Assembly (NCBI GenBank): GCA_905236685.1 | Contig: CAJOPD010000061.1 | Coordinates: 1 to 5,555, forward strand | Length of the DNA: 5,555 bases | Reading direction: 5' to 3' | Origin: an uncultured Clostridia bacterium | Lineage (GTDB): Bacteria; Bacillota; Clostridia; UBA1381 | In this document: one piece after another, positions 1 through 5,162 of the stretch | How positions within the stretch are numbered: the first letter of the stretch is position 1 | How the letters are laid out: every line of letters begins with the position of its first letter | Translations under genes and position numbers: made by a program | The notes under the pieces: model-generated | Told to the model about the DNA's origin: nothing | The model's database searches: none | What the model saw: the letters and a program-made list of their open reading frames with translations, nothing else

Positions 1-54
1 ATTGATGAGGTTATCATACGCAAAGAAGGAAAAGCGGGAGCTAAGAAGAAGTAA
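1..54 (+). CDS. rplF: 50S ribosomal protein L6, C-terminal end (partial)
   Basis: Reading from base 1 in frame gives 17 residues, IDEVIIRKEGKAGAKKK, then TAA at 52-54, followed at once by an in-frame TAG (55-57), a tandem stop. The tail matches the usual L6 ending (DEV-x2-RKEGK-x-GKK), and rplF is the gene expected just before rplR in the spc operon. L6 is a large-subunit protein that binds 23S rRNA near the sarcin-ricin loop and the factor-binding site. Only the C-terminus is present, so nothing can be said about the rest of the protein. The identification rests on the tail motif plus gene order. The gap to rplR is 19 nt and contains that gene's ribosome binding site. Confidence 0.9.
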   Translation: MDEVIIRKEGKAGAKKK

Positions 55-73
55 TAGAAAGGAGTGTTCTTAA

Positions 74-433
74 ATGATAAAGAAAAAGAGCAGCAATGCT
101 GCAAGAATTAAACGCCATCAGAGAGTCAGAAAGAACATCTCCGGTACTGCGGAGAGACCTCGACTCAGCGTTTACAGAAGCTTAAATCATATTTATGCGC
201 AAATAATAGATGACACAAAAGGTACTACTTTGGTTAGTGCTTCAAGCCTTGATAAAGACTTTGAAGGCTACGGCGGAAATGTTGACGGCGCAAAAGCAGT
301 CGGCAATTTGGTAGCAAAAAAGGCTTTGGAAAAGGGCATTAAAGCCGTAGTATTCGACAGAGGCGGATATATTTATCACGGTAGAGTTGCAGCTCTTGCA
401 GACGGTGCAAGAGAAGGCGGCTTGGAATTCTAA
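74..433 (+). CDS. rplR: 50S ribosomal protein L18
   Basis: L18 is the large-subunit protein that, with L5, binds 5S rRNA and helps seat it in the central protuberance. The 119-residue product is normal length for bacterial L18. It has a basic N-terminal tail (residues 1-22, rich in K and R), the family signature RPRLSVYRS at 28-36 followed by IYAQIIDD at 40-47, and the C-terminal block VFDRGGYIYHGRVAALADGA at 93-112, ending REGGLEF. The ATG has an AAAGGAGTG-type binding site at 58-66, eight bases upstream. It lies 19 nt after the rplF stop and 18 nt before rpsE, as in the standard spc operon order, and is very likely cotranscribed with both. No missing signature residues or unusual codon use were noticed. 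The call is secure from motifs, length and context. Confidence 0.98.
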   Translation: MIKKKSSNAARIKRHQRVRKNISGTAERPRLSVYRSLNHIYAQIIDDTKGTTLVSASSLDKDFEGYGGNVDGAKAVGNLVAKKALEKGIKAVVFDRGGYIYHGRVAALADGAREGGLEF

Positions 434-435
434 TT

Positions 436-443
436 AAAGGAGG
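436..443 (+). promoter_or_regulatory. Ribosome binding site that sets the GTG start of rpsE
   Basis: AAAGGAGG lies eight bases before GTG at 452-454. The nearest in-frame ATG would be at residue 32, inside the S5 RNA-binding domain, so the GTG is the only plausible start. Confidence 0.9.
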
Positions 444-451
444 AAGATTTT

Positions 452-955
452 GTGGCTGAAAAAATAGATGCATCAACACTTGATTTACAAGAAAAGTTGG
501 TAGAAGTTAACCGTGTTGCAAAGGTTGTAAAGGGCGGCAGAACAATGCGTTTTTCCGCGCTTATGGTAGTCGGTGACGGAAACGGTCATGTTGGCTGCGG
601 AACAGGTAAAGCTGCTGAAATTCCCGACGCTATAAGAAAGGGAATAGAGGACGCCAAGAAAAATATGATAACAGTGCCGTTAAAGGATACAACCATAACA
701 CACGAAATAGTAGGCGAATACGGTGCAGGCAGAGTTCTTTTAAAGCCTGCCAAGGAAGGTACCGGAGTTATAGCAGGCGGTGCGGTAAGAGCGGTTGTTG
801 AGCTTGCAGGCATAAGAGATATAAGAACAAAATGCCTGAGGTCAAACAACAAGAAAAATGTCGTTAAGGCTACTATCGCAGGTCTTGCAGGACTTAAAGA
901 AGCGGAAGCTGTTGCAAAACTGCGCGGCAAGGAAATTGATGAGATTGTAGGCTAA
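452..955 (+). CDS. rpsE: 30S ribosomal protein S5
   Basis: S5 is a small-subunit protein that binds 16S rRNA near the decoding region and the mRNA entry channel and affects translational fidelity. The 167-residue product starts at GTG and has normal length. The N-terminal S5 double-strand RNA-binding fold covers about residues 14-78, with the loop VKGGR (26-30) that forms the spectinomycin-contact region, intact here, and the VVGDGNGHVG block (39-48). The C-terminal domain covers about 90-160, with EGTGVIAGGAVRAVVELAG at 102-120 and AKLRGKEIDE at 155-164. Departures from common sequences are GCGTGKA instead of GFGTGKA (48-54) and CLRSNNKKNVV (128-138), where many S5 proteins have a G and a P in place of the R and first K. 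I do not infer altered function. The stop codon TAA runs directly into the GGAGG of rpmD, so translation is probably coupled. Confidence 0.98.
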   Translation: MAEKIDASTLDLQEKLVEVNRVAKVVKGGRTMRFSALMVVGDGNGHVGCGTGKAAEIPDAIRKGIEDAKKNMITVPLKDTTITHEIVGEYGAGRVLLKPAKEGTGVIAGGAVRAVVELAGIRDIRTKCLRSNNKKNVVKATIAGLAGLKEAEAVAKLRGKEIDEIVG

Positions 956-968
956 GGAGGTAGTGCAA

Positions 969-1142
969 ATGTTAAAAGTTAAACTTGTAAAAAGTACTAT
1001 CGGCTGCAAAAAAGACCAGATTGCAACAGTTGCAGCATTAGGACTTACAAAAATCAGAGATGTAAAAGAGCATAACGATACACCTCAAATCAGAGGTATG
1101 ATCAAAAAGGTTTCCCATCTTGTAGAGGTAGAGGAAAATTAA
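969..1142 (+). CDS. rpmD: 50S ribosomal protein L30
   Basis: L30 is a small large-subunit protein that contacts 23S rRNA. Hand translation gives 57 residues, MLKVKLVKSTIGCKKDQ at the start, GLTKIRDVKEHNDTPQIRGM in the middle and KVSHLVEVEEN at the end. These match the bacterial L30 pattern (SxIGxxxxQxxTxxALGLxKI, then H-x-DTP-x-IRGMI-x-KVxHLV) along its whole length, which is typical (about 57-60 residues). The ATG is preceded by AAGGAGGT at 954-961, seven bases upstream, which overlaps the rpsE stop codon, so reinitiation by ribosomes finishing rpsE is likely. Position between rpsE and rplO is canonical. Not all bacteria keep L30, but most Firmicutes do. Nothing looks broken. Confidence 0.97.
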   Translation: MLKVKLVKSTIGCKKDQIATVAALGLTKIRDVKEHNDTPQIRGMIKKVSHLVEVEEN

Positions 1143-1171
1143 CGAAACTAAACTAAAAGGAGGTGTAGCAA

Positions 1172-1612
1172 ATGAGATTGGACGAACTAAAACCAACAGA
1201 GGGTTCAAAGTTTGCATCAAAGAGAGTTGGCAGAGGTATTGGTTCAGGTACAGGTAAAACCTCAGGAAAAGGTCATAAGGGACAGAACGCCCGTTCAGGC
1301 GGCGGAGTAAGGCCGGGCTTTGAAGGCGGTCAGATGCCTTTATACAGGCGTCTTCCAAAGAGAGGTTTTAAGAATATATTTGCAAAACAGTATGTTACGG
1401 TAAATGTTGAAGTTTTGGAAAGGTTTGAAAACGGAACGGAAGTTACAGCTGAAACCTTGAAGGAAGCAGGCATTATCTCCAAAAAGCTTGACGGAGTTAA
1501 GCTTTTGGGCAGAGGCGAGCTTACAAAAAATCTTACCGTAAAAGTAGCAGGTTATACTGCGTCAGCAAAGGAAAAGATAGAAAAAGCCGGCGGAAAGGCA
1601 GAGGTGATTTAG
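1172..1612 (+). CDS. rplO: 50S ribosomal protein L15
   Basis: L15 is a large-subunit assembly protein that threads a long basic extension into 23S rRNA. The product has 146 residues, the usual length. The extended glycine- and lysine-rich N-terminal half is clear: ELKPTEGS (5-12), RVGRGIGSGTGKTSGKGHKG (18-37) and RSGGGVRPGFEGGQMPLYRR (41-60), then LPKRGF (61-66). The globular C-terminal domain holds LDGVKLLGRGEL (106-117) and an ending with K-A-G-G-K-A-E-V-I. The start ATG has a strong AAAGGAGGTG site at 1156-1165. The gap from rpmD is 29 nt, the largest inside the spc part of the window. The secY binding site lies inside the last codons of rplO, and secY begins one base after the TAG stop, so the two genes are probably translationally coupled. 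Confidence 0.98.
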   Translation: MRLDELKPTEGSKFASKRVGRGIGSGTGKTSGKGHKGQNARSGGGVRPGFEGGQMPLYRRLPKRGFKNIFAKQYVTVNVEVLERFENGTEVTAETLKEAGIISKKLDGVKLLGRGELTKNLTVKVAGYTASAKEKIEKAGGKAEVI

Positions 1613-1613
1613 T

Positions 1614-2945
1614 ATGTTTAACACTATAAGAAATGCCTTTAAAATACCGGATTTAAGAAAAAGACTTTGGTTTACTCTTTTGATGATGATAGTGTTCAGA
1701 TTTGGCGCCCATGTTCCTGTTCCGTTTCTTACAAAGAGCGCGATGCAGGCATTTATGAGCGGCGGTGCCGACCTGTTCAGCCTGTTTGATGTGTTTACGG
1801 GCGGTGCGTTTGCGAACGCAACAGTTATGGCACTTGGTGTTTCGCCATACATCAACGCGTCGATTATTGTTCAGCTTTTGGCTGTTGCAATTCCCGCTTT
1901 GGAAAGACTTACCAAAGAGGGCGTTGAGGGTAGAAAAAAGATTAACCGCATAACAAGATATTTGGGAATTATCCTTGCCTTTGTGCAGGGCGCGGGACTT
2001 TATGTAACGCTACACAATATCGGTGTTACAAGCGGAATTACAGCTATCAAGAATGAGAGCGTGCTGACATTTTTCATAATCACACTGACATTTACGGCAG
2101 GCACAGCGTTCATTGTATGGCTGGGCGAGCTTATTACCGAAAAAGGTATAGGAAACGGTGTTTCACTCATAATCTTTGCAGGTATCGTGTCAAGAATACC
2201 AACGGCTATTGTATCAGTTTACAATAACTATTTGGTAAGCGGCGTAAGGTCTATGAAGAATATTGCTCTTGCGATTGCAATTTTGATAATTGCGCTTGCT
2301 GCTATCGTGCTTGTAGTAATGTTTGACTCAGCGGAGCGCAGAATACCCGTTCAGTACGCAAAAAGAGTTGTAGGCAGAAAGATGTACGGCGGACAAAGTA
2401 CAAATATTCCGATAAAGGTTGTTTCGGGCGGCGTTATGCCAATCATCTTTGCGTCAAGTATTATGGCGTTCCCTGCAACTATTGTAAGACTTGCGACAGG
2501 CAATAATTTGCCAACCAGCGGTGTATGGTATAGAGTTTTGGGCTGCTTTGCGGCATCATACGGTCCTTCGTGGACGGATATCGTGTATGCAGTTCTCTAT
2601 TTCCTGCTTATAATATTCTTCACATATTTTTATTCGGCAATCCAGTTCAATCCTATTGAAATGGCGAATAATATGAAGAAATCGGGAGGATATATCCCGG
2701 GTTACAGACCGGGTAAGCCTACAAGCGACTATATTTCAAAGGTTTCTACAAGACTTAATCTTGCAGGCGCAATATTCTTGGGAATAATTGCGGTACTGCC
2801 GATAATAATCGGTTCTGTGTTCAATATAAGCGGAATGCAGATAGGCGGAACATCACTTCTTATTATGGAAGGCGTTGCGCTTGAATCTGTAAGACAGATA
2901 GAATCGCAGATGATTATGAGAAACTATAAGGGATTTTTAGAGTAA
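1614..2945 (+). CDS. secY: Preprotein translocase channel subunit SecY
   Basis: SecY forms the membrane channel of the Sec translocon with SecE and SecG; it works with SecA for export and with SRP-bound ribosomes for membrane insertion. At 443 residues it is family-typical, with ten predicted membrane helices at roughly 17-37, 68-92, 114-136, 150-172, 181-203, 215-236, 269-291, 322-342, 381-400 and 408-425. The plug region follows VPVP (34-37); TGGAFANATVMALGVSPYIN (62-81) is the classic second-helix signature. Cytoplasmic loops carry ERLTKEG (97-103), ERRIPVQYAKR (241-251) and the conserved PGYRPGKPT (362-370) of the SecA/ribosome-binding face. The C-terminus, VRQIESQMIMRNYKGFLE, is standard. 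The start ATG has AGAGGTGA at 1600-1607, inside rplO. All expected features are intact. Its site between rplO and adk is the conserved Gram-positive arrangement. Confidence 0.98.
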   Translation: MFNTIRNAFKIPDLRKRLWFTLLMMIVFRFGAHVPVPFLTKSAMQAFMSGGADLFSLFDVFTGGAFANATVMALGVSPYINASIIVQLLAVAIPALERLTKEGVEGRKKINRITRYLGIILAFVQGAGLYVTLHNIGVTSGITAIKNESVLTFFIITLTFTAGTAFIVWLGELITEKGIGNGVSLIIFAGIVSRIPTAIVSVYNNYLVSGVRSMKNIALAIAILIIALAAIVLVVMFDSAERRIPVQYAKRVVGRKMYGGQSTNIPIKVVSGGVMPIIFASSIMAFPATIVRLATGNNLPTSGVWYRVLGCFAASYGPSWTDIVYAVLYFLLIIFFTYFYSAIQFNPIEMANNMKKSGGYIPGYRPGKPTSDYISKVSTRLNLAGAIFLGIIAVLPIIIGSVFNISGMQIGGTSLLIMEGVALESVRQIESQMIMRNYKGFLE

Positions 2946-2964
2946 TATCGAAAGGCGGCACAGT

Positions 2965-3609
2965 ATGAATTTAATTTTACTTGGACCTCCCGGAGCGGGA
3001 AAAGGAACACAAGCGGAAATTCTTACAAAACAGCTGGAAATAAAAACAGTTTCCACAGGTGTAATGCTGCGGGCTGCTATGCGTGAAGGCACAGAGCTTG
3101 GAAAGCTTGCTAAGCAGTATATAGATGAAGGCAAGCTGGTGCCGGACAGCGTAGTTGTTGGAATAGTAAAGGAAAGACTTTTAGCCGATGACCTTAAAAA
3201 CGGGTTCATTTTGGACGGCTTTCCCCGTACTATTGCGCAGGCTGAGGCTCTTGATTCAACAGGCATAAAAATTGACTATGTAATATCGCTTGAATGTGAT
3301 GAAGGCGTAATTTTAGAGCGATTGACAGGGCGTAGAGAGTGTAAGGCGTGCGGAACGCCGTACCATATCAAAACAAAGCCCGTTCCCGAAACGGGAAGAT
3401 GTGTCTGCGGCGGAGAGATAGTACAGCGTCCCGACGATAATGAAGAAACTATCAAAAATCGTCTTAAAGTATATCACGAACAAACAGAACCAATAAAAGC
3501 GTATTACGAATCTCAGGGTAAAGTAATCAGCGTGGACAGCTCTAAAACTGCACAAATCACCAATGATGCGGTATTTGAGGCATTAGGGCTTGATAAACAA
3601 GAGGCATAA
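2965..3609 (+). CDS. adk: Adenylate kinase, zinc-type LID
   Basis: This enzyme catalyses ATP + AMP = 2 ADP in the cytoplasm. The 214 residues match the long bacterial form. Visible elements are the P-loop GPPGAGKGT (7-15), the AMP-site T31 and R36, DGFPRT (84-89), arginines at 119, 123, 155 and 166, and RPDDNEET (155-162). The LID has cysteines at 126, 129, 146 and 148, so it is the metal-binding type common in Gram-positives rather than the metal-free E. coli type. Two oddities: the near-invariant aspartate of STGDM is valine (residue 33, codon GTA), and the second cysteine pair is C-x-C rather than the usual C-x2-C/D, a one-residue deletion. The catalytic arginines and P-loop are all present, so I expect an active enzyme. 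AAGGCGG at 2952-2958 supports the ATG. It follows secY by 19 nt. Confidence 0.96.
   Translation: MNLILLGPPGAGKGTQAEILTKQLEIKTVSTGVMLRAAMREGTELGKLAKQYIDEGKLVPDSVVVGIVKERLLADDLKNGFILDGFPRTIAQAEALDSTGIKIDYVISLECDEGVILERLTGRRECKACGTPYHIKTKPVPETGRCVCGGEIVQRPDDNEETIKNRLKVYHEQTEPIKAYYESQGKVISVDSSKTAQITNDAVFEALGLDKQEA
3600..3604 (+). promoter_or_regulatory. Ribosome binding site that sets the map start
   Basis: AGAGG inside the last codons of adk lies nine bases before ATG 3614-3616. This favours that ATG over an in-frame TTG at 3590, which would add eight residues with no counterpart in the MetAP family and overlap adk. Confidence 0.75.
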
Positions 3610-3613
3610 AAAT

Positions 3614-4360
3614 ATGGTTACCATAAAATCAAGGTCGGAAATTGAAAAAATGCGCGCCGCGGGAAAAATCACAGGCGACGCGCTCCGTGAGATAGAAAAA
3701 CATATTAAAGCGGGCATTTCCACCTTGGAACTTGACAAAATAGCTTTTGATTTCATAAAAAAGCAAGGCGCCACACCGTCATTTCTGCACTATAACGGTT
3801 TTCCGGGGAGTATCTGTGCGTCACCTAACAGCTGGGTTGTGCACGGTATTCCGTCAAAAAACATTGTGCTTAAAGAGGGCGATATTATAAGCATTGATAT
3901 GGGCGCCCAAAAGGACGGTTATCACGGCGATGCGGCGAGAACCTATGCCGTAGGCAAGGTGTCCGATGAAGCAAAAAAGCTCATTGAAGTTACAAAACAG
4001 AGCTTTTTTGAGGGCATCAAATACGCAACGCACGGCGCAAAGCTTGGCGATGTGTCATCTGCAATACAGGAATATGTTGAAAAAAACGGATTTTCCGTTG
4101 TCCGCGATTTAGTAGGGCACGGCATAGGAAAAAACTTGCACGAGGACCCGAATGTGCCGAATTTCGGACATAAGGGCAGAGGCTTAAAGCTTGCTCAGGG
4201 TATGACTATTGCAGTTGAGCCTATGGTAAATGCAGGCGGATACGAGGTAGTTCAGCTTGATGACGGCTGGACAGTAGAAACGGAAGACGGAAGCCTGTCC
4301 GCGCATTATGAAAACACTATTTTGATAACAAAAGGCGAATGTGAAATTTTAACGCTGTAA
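3614..4360 (+). CDS. map: Type I methionine aminopeptidase
   Basis: MetAP removes the initiator methionine from new proteins after deformylation, when the second residue is small. The chosen ATG gives 248 residues beginning MVTIKSRSEIEKMRAAGKI, which matches the normal N-terminus of the short type I bacterial enzyme. All five metal ligands of the pita-bread fold are present: D95 (in SIDMGA), D106 (in GYHGDAART), H169 (in LVGHGIGKNLHEDP), E202 (in IAVEPM) and E233 (in HYENTILIT). The catalytic-site histidines H77 (VVHGIP) and H176 are also present. The segment SPNSWVVHGIP (70-80) departs from the usual N-E-x-V-x-H pattern by having S-W after N72. No N-terminal zinc-finger or SH3-binding extension is seen. 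The gene begins four bases after the adk stop and ends 13 bases before the KOW gene, so it is clearly part of the operon. Confidence 0.97.
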   Translation: MVTIKSRSEIEKMRAAGKITGDALREIEKHIKAGISTLELDKIAFDFIKKQGATPSFLHYNGFPGSICASPNSWVVHGIPSKNIVLKEGDIISIDMGAQKDGYHGDAARTYAVGKVSDEAKKLIEVTKQSFFEGIKYATHGAKLGDVSSAIQEYVEKNGFSVVRDLVGHGIGKNLHEDPNVPNFGHKGRGLKLAQGMTIAVEPMVNAGGYEVVQLDDGWTVETEDGSLSAHYENTILITKGECEILTL

Positions 4361-4373
4361 AGAGGTAGCCAAA

Positions 4374-4616
4374 ATGGATATTTGCAAAGGAATGTTGGTT
4401 TATTCCAAAGCGGGACGGGATAAGGGCAAACTCTTTGTCGTCCTTAGTATAGAAAATGACTTTGTTTATCTGTCGGACGGCGATACAAGGCACGTAAATA
4501 ACCCGAAGAAGAAAAAAATCAAACATATAAATAGGACGAATACCGTCTTGGAGCTTGATTTTGAAAATATTTCGGATATTGATGTGCGCCGCGCCATATT
4601 GGACTATTCTGCTTGA
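4374..4616 (+). CDS. KOW-domain RNA-binding protein, L14e-like
   Basis: This 80-residue protein resembles the small KOW-domain family related to archaeal and eukaryotic ribosomal L14e/L6e/L27e, which Clostridia and other Gram-positives often carry between map and infA. The family's landmarks are visible: GMLVYSKAGRDKGKLFVV at 6-23, which is the KOW beta-strand pair, VYLSDGDTRHVNNPKKKK at 31-48 and a basic IKH at 49-51. The C-terminal 25 residues are acidic and less conserved. Residues 45-53 are strongly basic, consistent with RNA binding. Its location among ribosomal and initiation-factor genes suggests a role on or near the ribosome, but that is inference; no biochemical function is known to me. 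ATG is preceded by AGAGGT at 4361-4366. The TGA stop lies 17 bases before infA. Confidence 0.88.
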   Translation: MDICKGMLVYSKAGRDKGKLFVVLSIENDFVYLSDGDTRHVNNPKKKKIKHINRTNTVLELDFENISDIDVRRAILDYSA

Positions 4617-4620
4617 TATT

Positions 4621-4627
4621 GGGAGGT
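4621..4627 (+). promoter_or_regulatory. Ribosome binding site that sets the TTG start of infA
   Basis: GGGAGGT lies six bases before TTG 4634-4636. An earlier in-frame TTG at 4613 would place this site inside the coding sequence and add seven residues not found in IF1. The first in-frame ATG is codon 21 and would delete the first strands of the OB fold. Confidence 0.9.
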
Positions 4628-4633
4628 AATAGC

Positions 4634-4852
4634 TTGGCAAAGGAAGATGTATTAGAGCTTGAAGGTACGGTTGTGGAAACCCTGCCTAATGCAATGTTTA
4701 AGGTGGAGCTTGAAAACGGCCATCAGATTTTGGCACATATTTCAGGCAAACTGAGAATGAACTTCATAAAGATTCTCCCGGGTGATAAGGTAACGATTGA
4801 AATGTCGCCGTATGACCTTTCAAGAGGCAGAATCACTTGGAGATCCAAATAG
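4634..4852 (+). CDS. infA: Translation initiation factor IF1
   Basis: IF1 binds the A site of the 30S subunit and helps IF2 and IF3 select the initiator tRNA. The 72-residue product is exactly the usual length and is a single OB fold: MAKEDVLELEGTVVETLPN (1-19), MFKVELENGHQILAHISGK (21-39), RMNFIKILPGDKVTIEMSPY (41-60) and DLSRGRITWR (61-70), the family signature through to the C-terminus. Translation begins at TTG rather than ATG; the ribosome binding site and alignment to the family leave no other choice. It sits between the KOW gene and rpmJ in the conserved order. A UUG start usually lowers initiation, so expression may be tuned at this point; that is inference. Confidence 0.97.
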   Translation: MAKEDVLELEGTVVETLPNAMFKVELENGHQILAHISGKLRMNFIKILPGDKVTIEMSPYDLSRGRITWRSK

Positions 4853-4866
4853 GAAGGAGAAAAGAA

Positions 4867-4980
4867 ATGAAAGTGCGTCCATCTGTTAAACCTATGTGCG
4901 AAAAGTGCAAGGTTATAAAAAGAAAAGGAAAAATAATGGTAATTTGTGAAAACCCGAAACATAAACAAAAACAAGGTTGA
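4867..4980 (+). CDS. rpmJ: 50S ribosomal protein L36, zinc-ribbon form
   Basis: L36 is the smallest large-subunit protein and binds 23S rRNA. Hand translation gives 37 residues: MKVRPSVKPMCEKCKVIKRK, then GKIMVICENPKHKQKQG, ending at TGA. The length is typical. The zinc ligands C11, C14, C27 and H32 are all there (C-x2-C-x12-C-x4-H), so this is the zinc-binding version and not the zinc-independent paralogue that many bacteria induce under zinc shortage. AAGGAGA at 4854-4860 sits six bases before the ATG. It follows infA by 14 nt and is the last gene before the only long gap of the window. Confidence 0.97.
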   Translation: MKVRPSVKPMCEKCKVIKRKGKIMVICENPKHKQKQG

Positions 4981-5038
4981 TTTTAACTTGGACAAATCTA
5001 TCCATGCTTTTAAATGAAATCAAAATGTATATGTTTGG

Positions 5039-5091
5039 TTATCACAATATGCGGAAAAATATCCGCAAGAACTTATTATTATCTGTGGTAA
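5039..5091 (+). promoter_or_regulatory. Candidate nested stem-loop upstream of rpsM
   Basis: TTATCACA at 5039-5046 can pair with TGTGGTAA at 5084-5091 (eight pairs, one a G-U wobble). Inside it, GCGGA at 5051-5055 pairs with TCCGC at 5062-5066 around a six-base loop. A few more A-U pairs (5047-5049 with 5080-5082) can extend the outer stem across a bulged C. As RNA this would be a two-tier hairpin with an asymmetric internal loop. It could be a regulatory leader in a read-through transcript, a processing site, or chance pairing in AT-rich sequence. The stretch after the inner stem is U-rich but starts six bases late, so it is a poor terminator. Confidence 0.35.
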
Positions 5092-5121
5092 AGCGAAAAT
5101 ATAAACAAGCTTTGTACTACT

Positions 5122-5127
5122 TATAAT
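5122..5127 (+). promoter_or_regulatory. Candidate -10 element of a promoter for rpsM
   Basis: TATAAT is a perfect consensus -10 hexamer, 35 bases before the rpsM ATG, which would give a short leader of about 28 nt including GGAGGTG. No TTGACA-like -35 is seen at the right distance (5099-5104 reads ATATAA), and there is no TG extension. In such AT-rich DNA a chance match is possible, so this is only a candidate. Confidence 0.35.
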
Positions 5128-5162
5128 ATAAAAATTGTGAGATTTATTATGGAGGTGTAAAA

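Larger units (their letters stand above)
4981..5162 (+). other. Intergenic gap between rpmJ and rpsM
   Basis: This 182-nt stretch is the only non-coding region longer than 29 nt. It is strongly AT-rich, holds no open frame with a ribosome binding site, and contains the nested inverted repeat and the -10-like hexamer listed separately. No clear intrinsic terminator (GC stem followed directly by a T run) is present, so transcription from the spc genes may continue into rpsM. A ribosome binding site GGAGGTG for rpsM closes the gap at 5151-5157. Confidence 0.8.

Noticed and set aside
586..930. Long open frame on the minus strand inside rpsE
   Set aside because: It lies wholly opposite the conserved S5 coding sequence, and its product is low-complexity with no recognisable domain. 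It is a shadow of the codon pattern.
1038..1358. Minus-strand open frame across rpmD and rplO
   Set aside because: It overlaps two well-supported genes and the intergenic binding site and has no recognisable motif. It is best explained as chance.
1765..1953. Alternative plus-strand frame inside secY
   Set aside because: It is fully inside secY in another frame, with no family resemblance and no supporting ribosome binding site recognised.
3590..3613. Eight-residue N-terminal extension of map from TTG 3590
   Set aside because: It overlaps the end of adk and is not part of the family N-terminus. ATG 3614 has AGAGG at a good distance.
4613..4633. Seven-residue N-terminal extension of infA from TTG 4613
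   Set aside because: It would translate the ribosome binding site. IF1 proteins begin at the MAKED-type start seen at 4634.
4988..5015. Second promoter with TTGGAC at 4988-4993 and TTAAAT at 5010-5015
   Set aside because: The -10 matches consensus at only four of six positions and the -35 is imperfect; in such AT-rich sequence this is not above chance.
5051..5080. Intrinsic terminator after rpmJ
   Set aside because: The stem is only five pairs with a six-base loop, and the T-rich stretch begins six bases after the stem and is interrupted by A. This does not meet the usual terminator pattern.
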